In this document: positions 22,201 through 31,780 of the stretch, in pieces | How the letters are laid out: each line of letters starts with the position of its first letter | Numbering within the stretch: the stretch's first letter is position 1 | The notes under the pieces: model-generated | The model's database searches: none | Seen by the model: only the letters and a program-made list of their open reading frames with translations | Told to the model about the DNA's origin: nothing | Assembly (NCBI GenBank): GCA_965279595.1 | Contig: CBDIIF010000006.1 | Location: forward strand, 1-38,774 | DNA length: 38,774 nt | Origin: CAIKLP01 sp965279595 | GTDB taxonomy: Bacteria; Bacteroidota; Bacteroidia; Sphingobacteriales; Sphingobacteriaceae | Direction: 5' to 3' | Program-made: the position numbers and the translations under genes

Positions 22201-23840
22201 CATAGGATATAACTTATGTTTATAGCTCTCTAATTCTCCAATATTATTTCAAATTATTAAACTTTTAAAAAGTGTTACCTTAAAGCCCATATATATTAGA
22301 TGATAATCAGAAAAAAATAGAATATATGAACAATTAGATATACACTAAATTGTATCCTCTATCAATATCAGCTCCATTAATTGCCTAGAGATTCAATGTC
22401 ACTACCTTCTCAAAAAAGTAGATTATTAGAAACAAATTAACATAAGCCCCTATATTACTGTCATAGATGTACCAGGAACATATACAAAACTTACTATTCT
22501 TGTATGAGTAGAATAGGGCTGGAACTTTTAAAATGGCAAGTCTATATGCTGATGGGGCTATAAGATAAAATATTGTAAGATTAACATAACTTCACACATC
22601 ATTAATAGATTAATTAAGATAATACATAACAGATGTCTAAGTATCTATCTTAAATAACTATATACTAATTATGATAATCTAATAGTGCTTGATAATAATA
22701 TTTTTCTGTAGTTAATTAATTTGGTGGAATGAATATGATAAGATATTTGTAGAAATCGTTTAAATTATAAACAGAATATCAGTAACTTAAGCAGAGATAT
22801 AAGTTAGAAAACTATAGAAAGTGTTATCTCTACTTTAAGATAAGTCTTAGTAATGGAATTCTACTCATATTAAAGATATCGTATTTGAAGTAGAAAGAAC
22901 TAATTTACAAAGTTCAAGTAAATAATTATTATCATAATTACCTACTAATGACTACAAATCTAAATGGAATATTATAATACTCATTATTTTCATAATATTT
23001 AATATAGTTTTCAATATAACTGGATACCTATTATATAAGGGATAGAATGATGGTTTTCAACCTTCCTTATTATCCATGACTAATTACGTATCCTTTTTAC
23101 ATAATTTTGATTGCACACTATTATATGGTGGTTTTGCTAAACTAGATGTTGCTATTTTGGCAAATAATGTATCAAATTTAAATTAAACTAATGCAGTTTA
23201 TTCTTTCACCGTAACTCTGAGTAAGCTTCAACCATAACTAAATTAATTTATCTAAAACATTTACTCATCAGAACTTTCGACTAACCCTCTCTTCGGATAG
23301 CTATTATTTTAGAATTTATGTGATGTCAAATAGATTTGGCTATCCTTCTGTAATACTTCATAAATTAACCTCACTTATAATGCTAAGGATATTTATACAG
23401 ATATTATAAGTTAGGGGATAGTTGGGTATACTGGGTAATTGATTAAGTACATCTCATCAGAATTCAATGTTGAAATGACAAGTTTAGTCTATGATACTAA
23501 TAAAACTAGGTCAAATGCTACTTTAAACTCTAAGCTATTTTAGAATTTCTTCCTCTAGTATGTTTTAGATATGTAAGAGATTTTAAGATTATTTTTATAA
23601 ATATTTTTAGATCAAAATACTAAATTAGGGCATGATATGATGAATATCTTATAAGGATACTTCATAGGATTTGGGTTCTTATATCTCTTAATTATGGCAA
23701 TCTCGTATTTTAAGTGGATTCAATACAATTAAAGATAAATGATGCTCATGCGACAAATTATAGGAGTGATTCCCGCCTTTTAAAATAACCTTCCAACTTA
23801 TAGAACACAAATCATGAACCTTTATAAGAGATTATTTTGA
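19277..23840 (+). CDS. TmcB-like multi-pass membrane protein with PAS-like region, 1,513 aa
   Basis: Resembles the large 'tiny macrocysts' TmcB/TmcC-like proteins abundant in ciliates. Exon 1 is 19,277-20,305 and exon 2 is 20,328-23,840, joined by a 22-nt intron; total 1,514 codons. Residues about 1-330 hold an N-terminal block of several membrane helices (VLIFFLFCMHVYLLALLIYF and others). A cytoplasmic part follows with QQDCQDYYFKLAYKSS and QSQINLWQGFISGLS, and a PAS-like segment near 640-695 (IIISDIGQILGMDEFTYKII). A charged linker leads to four more membrane helices near 930, 1,121, 1,224 and 1,453, which bound two large outer loops with Cys and Asn-X-Thr sites. Likely a plasma-membrane sensor or scaffold; function unproven. 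Receptor genes of the HAMP family flank it on both sides. Confidence 0.85.
20306..20327 (+). other. 22-nt intron, GTT...TAG
   Basis: Exon 1 (343 codons, phase 0) must be joined to exon 2 in another frame. Removing these 22 nt connects ...SSNILMF to KKDNLWFNLLYSRHQAKQ and opens a frame of 1,171 codons. Confidence 0.85.
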
Positions 23841-23875
23841 ATTATTTAATATATCATAGTTTCAATGCTTCGTTG

Positions 23876-23933
23876 ATAGTATTTTTTATGATTATTTATA
23901 ATATTTTATAAATCATAAAATACTATAATCGAA
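23876..23933. repeat. Imperfect inverted repeat downstream of TmcB-like gene
   Basis: ATAGTATTTTTTATGATT..TTTATAA is followed by TTATAAATCATAAAATACTAT, which can form a long AU-rich stem. It sits about 35 bp after the TGA and could mark the transcript end. Confidence 0.5.
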
Positions 23934-24166
23934 AAGTATCTTTTTTAAAAGAGAAGATTTATTAAAAATATGGTCAATATGATCATATGTTAGTAAGATA
24001 GGCTTATAAAATAATCAATTTAAGAGATCTAGATGGTACATATTTAAAAAAATCTCAGAAATATGATTATTTATAATAATTATGAATACTTATTTCCTTT
24101 TTAAGAAACAAGAATATAAAAGAGTCAAATTGTGAAGGTGGGTTAAGAGTAATTATAGTAAATAAA

Positions 24167-25092
24167 ATGGTTTCACGGCTCTTTCTTATATTTTCTTAAA
24201 TATATTTAATTATTTTCTCTCACATTATAATGGCATTATGTTAAACAGAAAAGAAAGAAACCATTGATTTACCTTTAAGCCAAAATGATAATGATTAATA
24301 GATTGACCTACAGATATAATTGGAATAATTATAGGAAAATCCTCAAATTCCAGATCTTCTAAATCCCATTGGAGAAAATTACTTAGATTAACCTTTGTTG
24401 ATGGACAGCCAATTTAATGGTGATTATCATTTTTATATAGATCTCTATGATTTATAGGAGCCTGAGCCTGAAAAAGTACCAGATTAAACCTATAAATAAA
24501 ATAATAAACCACCACATAATAGTCAATAATAGTGGAATGATCAAGATATCCTCTTCAGATCCATTTAATAAAACCTTTAAAAAAATTAAATTCCACAGGA
24601 AATAGTAAAAAGATACTATTAAAACGGTATCAAAGCCTCTGCACTGAAAAAAAAAAAAAAAAAAGAAAAAAAAGAAAAAAAAGAGAAACTTAAAAGTAAT
24701 AATATGCAATAATAGGCATAATTGTTGTTTACAAATTTGATGATTAATAACTATCTGAGATTGTAATAAATAAATGCATCATATTTAATCCGTATAAGAA
24801 GCATTTCTAAATTAGAAATGGTACGAAAGGATTAAGTAAGATGCTTTCAAAGTAAAATAATTTTAGGAAGAGCCAAAATTAATCAGAATGAAAGCATGAT
24901 AAATAAAATAAATCAAAATATAAAATGGATAAATTTTCTAGCTTTATCCATATCGTTTCTATTTCTTAAAGAAAGGATAAATTATATCTCTCATCAATAA
25001 GAAATATAAATAATAAAAGAAATAAGAATTATCTGCTTACAGTAAAGTAATAATTTAATATCTGTATAGTTGAAGTTGAATTAATCATTTGA
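24167..25092 (+). CDS. Lysine-rich protein with N-terminal signal/anchor, 300 aa, two exons
   Basis: ATG at 24,167, intron 25,047-25,069 (23 nt, GTA...TAG), TGA at 25,090-25,092; spliced length is 301 codons. Residues 1-25 are a hydrophobic signal or anchor (MVSRLFLIFSQIYLIIFSHI). A Gln/Asp/Pro-rich acidic region follows (about 30-140, with LYDLQEPEPEKVPD), then a lysine block (six Lys, then EKKEKKEKLK) encoded by an A-rich tract at 24,645-24,685. The C-terminal half is basic, with one weak hydrophobic run (WINFLALSISFLFLK). No known domain. It converges with gene G, whose stop lies 258 bp away. The A tract is a spot where sequencing indels would be likely, but its length keeps the frame. Confidence 0.6.
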
Positions 25093-25349
25093 AACAATTA
25101 AATATTATTCAATAAATTTTTTGATTTGTCTCTCTACTTCGAAGTATCTATTTCTTAATTATATCGATTAATTAGATTATTTTATAGGTAAAAATACTTC
25201 AGTAATAGGGAGATTGAAATAAATGAAAATTTTTTTTTTTTTTTTTTAATATTTTTCAAGAACTTTATAATAATATAGATACCTATAATATAAGATAAGA
25301 ACGAAAACTTGGTAATTTAACTTAAGTTAAAGGTTACAAATATTATAGC

Positions 25350-26318
25350 TCATTTAACAAATTTCTTAATATATGCTCTTACAATTTATACCTCTCTCTT
25401 TAAGTGGGCTTACTCTATCAATCCAATCTTTTCTATTGATGGATTATAAGTAATATATTGCTTAACATGATCAACATTGTGTTTTTTACTCAAATTAATC
25501 AAATCAAAATAAGCATCTTATAACTATTAGATTTGATTTCTATTATTCTTTCTTATTAGTGTTTAAAACTTGTATTGGTTGTGATTAAAATTATATTAAG
25601 CAATCTCAACCAATTAATATAAAGGTCTGCTTAATTTTATAATCAATAATGCTTGAATTGCTAAGCACAATACCAATATTCCTGCTAGGCCTATGGAAAT
25701 AATCTTTATCTATAGATTTACAAAATTGTTAAACTGCTTATTAAAATCTTCTCTAATCTCCCCTACAAAGTTAGCATCCAATATGTTAATTATATATTGA
25801 ACATACTCAGTTTTATAATAGTAAGAAAATAGTAATTTTTAGTTGTTTTTAGCATCTACCAAACACAGAGTCCTGCCTTGAATTTATTACTCACATTAAT
25901 TGGGCACGCTTAAACCCATGGAAAAGTTCTTAATCAATTCAAATTACAAAGGTGTGAACCCTGAAATATCTTAAAATTACTATCCTTTATATTCTAATTT
26001 GGAATCTGTTAAAATCAAGCCTGATTCTACAACAATAAAGGTCCTGACTTACAGACCTTCGTATTCTAAATTTTTAAAGGGTTGTAAATATTCCTAACTC
26101 AATATACCAAAAGCAATCTTCGTTTATGGGATAGCATAAAAAATATAAACTTGCTAATCACCTCCATTCTATACCTAATTGATAGCCAACGTAAGGTTGT
26201 AACCAGCTAATTGAAGATAAATCTTTTCTAAGTTTTAATCATATATTGGTTTTTTATCTTAAACTTATATGGAGTAGAAGAATTCATCACCTATATACAT
26301 ATTTAAATATCCCAAAAA
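25350..26318 (-). CDS. Two-pass HAMP-domain receptor-like protein G, 5'-truncated at the genome junction
   Basis: Minus-strand ciliate frame from about 26,318 to TGA at 25,350, homologous to gene F from its residue ~157 to the end. Shared parts: LGYLNMYIGDEFFYS (F has LGFYGMLVDDQFSFA), IFYAIPQTKIAFGI, VVESGLILTDSKLE, PNQCEQQIQGRTLCL, TM2 (IISIGLAGILVLCLAIQ), and HAMP-like LSRPLYQLVEIAQYNF, then RNQIQQLQDAYFDLI. About 155 N-terminal residues including TM1 are missing. The frame stays open beyond the junction for some 40 codons (DLTVVSALF and others), but similarity stops at LGYL and base composition changes there, so I end the gene at about 26,318. Confidence 0.85.
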
Positions 26319-26341
26319 CAGAGCCGAAACCACTGTAAGAT

Positions 26342-26377
26342 CGGTAAAACCATTGGTGTCAAATTGGGGTTTTACCG
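26342..26377. repeat. Perfect 10-bp inverted repeat just past the junction
   Basis: CGGTAAAACC (26,342-26,351) and GGTTTTACCG (26,368-26,377) flank a 16-nt loop. It begins about 25 bp from the ciliate/alga switch. It may be a MITE end or a chance hairpin; no target duplication could be identified. Confidence 0.6.
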
Positions 26378-27969
26378 CCTTATATATTACAGCATGAGCC
26401 TCATTCCGAGAACATTTTTGTCTGGTGAGACTTCAAAATATATATTAGAAACCACTAGTGAAGCCTTCACTGAACCTACCGTAGAGTTCACCAGCTTGAA
26501 TAAGAAAATTTTTACCTCTGCTCAAGTTGCCTTTCAGAGTTGTTGATGAAAAATAAAACTAGTGATGGTGGCCATAGACGGCCACATGTGGGGTGTGTAC
26601 ATTTTTTGGAAAGCATGCGGATCAGGTGGTGGAGGCTAGAGCTTGCACAAAACATTTCATGCATAGACACACAGCAGAATAGCCCCTCTAACAGCTGCTC
26701 TAGAACAAGCCTGCTTCTACAATTTTGAGGAAACCTATATCCGGCAAAACAACACATATGCTTGCTTTCCTACAATGATATTGAAAGTTTTCACAGGCGG
26801 AGAAGAGGAATACGCACCAAAACGGAAAAACTTGGGAGGATCCCTCTCCGTAGGATGGCGCACTTAGGTCCGAAAAAAGCTAATTCTTCCACGACACCTC
26901 GTCAACTACGCATATATATATGCTTCCTTATGTATTCTAGAAAGGTATTAGTTGCAAATGAACGCAAAAATGTGTACAAAACGGATACAAACGGAATCAC
27001 TAGGGTTGATGCTCAAAAGAGATGCCATTTTGCCAACTTCCGAAGCAACTGCATGGTTAGCTTCGTTTTTTTTAGCAGCTAAGAAAAAAAAAGGAGTTTT
27101 TATAAACCCTAAACCATATCAACCCCTGCAGATACGCTAGGCAAACGAAATTGCTAGCAAACCGTCCGAGAATAGAGGAATCGGGGAATTTAGGGCAAAG
27201 CTGGTATCCGGAAATTGGAATCACGTGGTATACATTTTTTTGTAAAAAAAATGTACACAATAAAATATAGACGCCCTGATGAAGTCTGGGGGGCGTGATT
27301 AAGGAGACAGAGGGCAATCATGCCAAGAGCATGATATTCCTCGCCCCGCGGTGACCGTGGGGCATGGGTAAACCCATGCCTCCTAACCCATGCCTGAGTT
27401 GTTGATGCAGGAAGCACTGCTCATCGGCATGATGGTGCTGATTACTACCATAATCATTATGTCATGATGTCACATTGTGTCACTACCATAATGTCACGGT
27501 AACACACCTGGGCAGATGCAAGTGGTGTTTGTAGAAATGGGCGTTGGTGTTGATGTCAAGGTTGCCGGTGGTGATGTTGACAAAGGCGATGGTGTGGGCG
27601 TTTGGTTTAAATTTGCCTCTGTGTTGCACACATCAAACATTTCATAGCGGCTTGAGGCTCCGAGTCGGGGTGATTAGATTAATCATATAAAGTATATATA
27701 TATAAAGAAACGCACCTAGCCTCCTTGGCTGGAAAAGCGTGTAATAATAATAATACATAAAGTAACATAATTACAAGAGAGTTAAAAGGTGCATGATGTC
27801 CAAAACTTGCCATCATACTACATCATTTATGATGCCACTACCACTGGCATGGCATGTATGATGTACGGTACTAGAAGTGACAAAAGTTAATACTTTGACT
27901 CAAGCTTCAAGCTGACTCAAGCTCGAAGCGAAGACATATGATTACTAGATGTGTTATGGGCAATAGCAT

Positions 27970-28575
27970 CGGTTTTGCGCACTGTTTTTGAGGAAAACAT
28001 CAATGGCAGTCGCTGTCTCCGCAGCCTTCACTTCAAGTGCGCCAGCTACAAGATCCTGCATCATGATATATATATACTGTATAGTATATTGCCGCACTAC
28101 TAGTAGTACGCACATGATGTCAAACACCCGGTGGGCCTTGGCCCAAGGCCGCGGGGCCCAAAGATTTCCGGCACTTCAATTGGCCAAGAAGTGTTCTTCA
28201 AGAATTTTTATACAAAGGGACCCATTGAATTCCTACCATGACGTTTATTCCACCAGCAGCTGCACGCACATATAATTATTCTTAGCAGCATATGGCACTC
28301 AGATAAGTACTTGCTATTTTACGTTGTATACAGTCTACAAGGTGAGAAGATTATGTGCAAATGGTCGGCATTCAAAAACAGCTAAATATCATTATCTCTT
28401 CAATTGTACAGTGCAACTGCTTTCTTGATAATGTGGTCAAATTACCGCTTTCATTCTAGCCTTCAAGGATTTCTTTGCAACACTCACCGTTTGCTGAGGC
28501 GCCAACCATGGTCATGTCGTGCAAGCAGGCAAGAGCCAACAGTATCATGACAAGGGACGTAGATCCTGCAAGAAA
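27970..28575 (-). CDS. Possible two-exon fragment with signal-peptide-like segment
   Basis: After a CAG at about 28,568 the minus strand reads STSLVMILLALACLHDMTMV then GASANG, up to GTGAGT near 28,490, like a signal peptide with an Ala-Ser-Ala cleavage site. After a second CAG near 28,063 it reads DLVAGALEVKAAETATAIDV then FLKNSAQNR to a stop. The intron phases of the two pieces do not match directly, so either a piece is missing or they are unrelated. Low support. Confidence 0.2.
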
Positions 28576-29364
28576 AGAAGACTGCAAGAATCAGTGCTTT
28601 ACACCTTATCAAGCAACTTCAAGTTCATTTCTATTATATGCCCACTACCGAGCTTGTATGCCAATGTTCACCCAGTCCCTTTGGACTGACCACGTAACAC
28701 TGTTCTTTCTACGGCTGGTACCCCGACACAGATGAATGGCACATTTGTTATGTGAGAGCGTGAGTCTCTTTGCAGCCCTACTCAAGTCACGCCACTTTGT
28801 GCACAAAACAAAATATTCAACATGTCTGATATACAAGGTTGGTGTTTGAGCGGGCTGGAAGGTCATGCGTTGTCTCACTCTGTGTCTTCAAAAACTTCAT
28901 CGCGTGAATGACCTCAATATGAGACAGCCTCCAGGCTCGTATGCTGGTTCACCTCCCAGACCGTGACTCACCCATTCAATCTGCTCCTCAGTTCTGCATC
29001 GTACCAAGTATTAGCTCAAATCAGCGCATCACGACAGTGCAGGTGAGCAATATGTGCGTTCTAACGAATGGAGAAACGCAAGTTTAGATGAGGCGATGTT
29101 CGACATTACAGTGCATCCGACGGAGTCCTGGCAGATAAGAACCTCAAGCAGAGTGCGCCTCCAGTCGTGTGTCACTTTCCTCGTGCCGGCGGTGGTTTCG
29201 GCAAACAAACGACGCAACTGCATAAATAATTAAGCGGTAGCTGCAGATTGACACTGTGTCAATGACACATCAACAGTTCAACCTGTCGGTATCGTCCTTT
29301 AAGAGGACCACTTCGCCTAATTAGTCAACCCTAAACCCGAGAAGGCAGAAGGGCAGTAATATAC

Positions 29365-29446
29365 AAACCAATGTTTTGGAGGATTGCAGTAAATGGGGAT
29401 TTATGGGTAACCCTCCATTTACTGTGCCCAATACTTTGGTTTGCCG
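29365..29446. repeat. Hairpin-forming inverted repeat
   Basis: CAGTAAATGG (29,387-29,396) and CCATTTACTG (29,415-29,424) are a perfect 10-bp inverted repeat. AAACCAA and TTGGTTT pair further out, giving an imperfect stem of about 80 nt. It might be a MITE or a small-RNA precursor. Confidence 0.5.
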
Positions 29447-30579
29447 AGCAAATTTTGCCAGTTGTGAACACTGCTGGCAAATGCTGCAGCTGGCCGGCCC
29501 GCGGGCCCGGGCATGCCATGAATTATAGTTTTTTGCTCTACATGCTTAGCTGATGCTGTGATATAACTGCAAGATATCCTCGTCACACAATGTGTATCTG
29601 ATACACAGTATCATCTTCACTCACACAACAAGACCACATACAATATCAACAGTATTGAAAAGTTTAAACTCCAAAAGTAGACTGAAGTCGAGCTTGATCC
29701 GCAGACTTATAATCTATAATCAGTTGATACACTTGAGCTCACATCCCGGGACCCACAATGTATACAGAAGCATTCACTACGTAGGGTTCCATACAAATAA
29801 TGATATAGTGTAGCTATCACATAGATTGCATCAGCATAGTTGACTGTCAACCTCCTTGTGTGTCCCCTCCACTTACCACACATAAGAAGACCACCCACAT
29901 GATCGACGAGTCTAAGAGAGTAGACCTGATACACCGTGTATCTGGGTGACCTAATCCCATGATGGCCCCTCAGGGAACTTGCACAAGCAGCTGCAAACTG
30001 TCAGGTGCAGGAGCCGAGGTCAGAGCGGAACCTCATTAGAAAAGAATAAAGGAGTAATTTGACACTCAGCAGCTCCCAGCTGAAGACCACAAGACCAACT
30101 GATTCCGTGTAATCTTAAGAGCATATTCTTCCCCCAAGACACTGCAAAGCAGCAGCGATAAACGACTTGAGGCATACTGCCCGTGGTCTCTTCTCCTTCC
30201 ATTCTCCACAACGCCATGCCACTAAGGTCATCAAACTACAACCACATTCTCGAGACGTGTCATGGCCACAGTGATTCCACCTCACACATGCCCCTGGTAT
30301 GTGAGCGCATTGCCTGCTAGTTGCAGGGAAGCCACTAGAAGCTCCAAAGTCTGAGCAAGTTTCCCAAAGGCATGGTGCTGAGGGAACAAATTCCTTGATT
30401 TTGTCTGAACAGATTGAGCACAAGCAAGACACAGCTGTAAAGGAAAAGTCCCGCATGCAACTGGAGACGACACAAAACCCGACGTTGCACCGCACAAAGG
30501 TCAACATTACAATCGGAGATCTTGACACAAGGCAGCCCAATCACATCACCGTTGGCCAATACAGCTGAAGGCACAATGC

Positions 30580-31780
30580 CTTGTCAGTTTGAAAGCTTCA
30601 TTCTTGGCCTCGTCCAGTTGATGAGGAGAGCTTGTACTCAGTGCAATAGCATGAGGTTGGCTGCATGCTGCTCCTGTGCCTCCAAGCAAGACAATCAAGC
30701 CTCTGCAGCAGTCCGCAAAAGTTCCAGCCAGCATTGGATAGCGATCTCCTGGCCTGGTTTCAGCAACCGGCTGGCAGTCTGTCTGGTGTGCTGTGCCTTC
30801 GCCAAGGTGCGACCAAGCCCCACAATTTGTGCTGCCTCTGGACGGCGAGGAGCTCCAGGCTCCTCAAGGCTGCTCCTTCCACTGAAAGGAAATCTCCATT
30901 GGCCTGGTACCAGTCCATCAAGCTGCTCATAGCCCTTGGCATCAGCAGGCATCACATTGGCGCTGATCAAGAAGCGCCGTCAATGTTCAGCAGACTGCCT
31001 CATCACCAAGAGATGGCCCTCTTAGCCCAATCCAGTCAATGGCGGACATAATGTCTGCACTGCAAGTTGCAGGCAGGTCAGGCTACACAGCCGCCAATGC
31101 CACCAGCCAAGAAGTGAGCATCCACGGCACTTCCCAGGAGCTGTGGCCCCTTCTGAAAGCAAGCTTCTTGGGCTGGTTCAGTCGGCTGCAGAAAGCTTGC
31201 TTGGCACTGTGGCTGGGTTCTGGTGTATACACGCCACAACTCCGCCCCAAAGCTACCAAACGGGGCTGATTTGGCCCTTCCAGAGCTGCCTCATCACTGG
31301 AATTCAAACCCTTTTGCCCCGCCCCAGTCAGTCGCAGACAGCACAAATGCAACTGCGCACCCAAAACTACCGGAAGGGGCTAGACCCATAATGGGCCAAG
31401 TTGGCCACAACATAGAGCGCCTGCATCACTGGAAGGCCACCCTTCTGCCTGGATTCAGCCAATTCCAGGCAACTCCAGCTTGGCGCTGTAGCAGACTTCT
31501 GCTGCATGCGTGTAACAACTCCGTCCCAGAAAAGTGGCCTCAACAGAATTGCCTAGTCACTGGAAGGCGACCTTCTTTGCCTCGATCCAGTCGATTGCAA
31601 ACAACCCTGGCTTGTCGCTGTCGCAGGCTTCTGCTGCATGCGCGCAACAACTCCATCCCACAGTTACAAGGAAGGCGAAACTGGCCTCAACAGAGTTGCC
31701 TGATCACTGGAAGGCGACCTTCTTTGCCTGGTTCCAGTCGACTGCAGACAGCTTGTGGGCTGCGGAGCCGTCTGCAGGGG
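30580..31780 (-). repeat. About nine degenerate 130-150 bp tandem repeats of the bZIP terminal exon
   Basis: Each unit carries a version of the last coding segment of the bZIP gene. The minus strand reads VDWNQAKKVAFQ-stop at the true end (about 31,750-31,704) and IDWIEAKKVAFQ-stop about 145 bp further. Decaying versions follow near 31,445, 31,308, 31,168, 31,024, 30,896 (MDWYQANGDF), 30,750 and 30,600. Between the cores, GGAGTTGT..CGCATGCAGCAG is shared by the best copies. Divergence increases with distance from the gene. The repeats lie in its 3' UTR or just downstream. Confidence 0.8.

Larger units (their letters stand above)
26378..30570. other. Algal-type DNA without an identifiable gene
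   Basis: Composition is mixed, with GC-richer blocks and A/T runs. Open frames of 60-141 codons occur in all frames, none with a recognisable domain. A few minus-strand stretches bounded by AG/GT signals could be exons, notably near 28,575-28,490 and 28,063-27,985 (separate entry). Direct repeats of ATGATGTCAC / ATAATGTCAC type occur near 27,440-27,500 and 27,790-27,830. It could be intergenic DNA, long introns or decayed transposons. Confidence 0.4.

Noticed and set aside
24452..24709. Minus-strand frame beginning MHIITFKF with a phenylalanine run
   Set aside because: It is the antisense of the A-rich lysine block of the plus-strand gene at 24,167-25,092.
1..26315. Widespread TAA/TAG in frames taken as evidence of pseudogenes
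   Set aside because: Conserved domains (VWA, START, COG0523, HAMP) continue through them at Gln positions while TGA appears only at ends, which fits the ciliate nuclear code.
26311..26317. CCCAAA at the junction as a ciliate telomere unit
   Set aside because: Paramecium telomeres are many tandem CCCCAA/CCCAAA units; a single unit in a coding frame that matches the paralogue is not evidence of a chromosome end.
26762..27082. Plus-strand 106-codon frame starting MLSYNDIESFHRRRRG
   Set aside because: No domain, no splice context, and composition shifts within the frame; not distinguishable from chance.
30115..30540. Minus-strand 141-codon frame starting MGCLVSRSPIVML
   Set aside because: Cys-rich composition without a domain; overlapping frames of similar length exist on both strands, as expected by chance in this composition.
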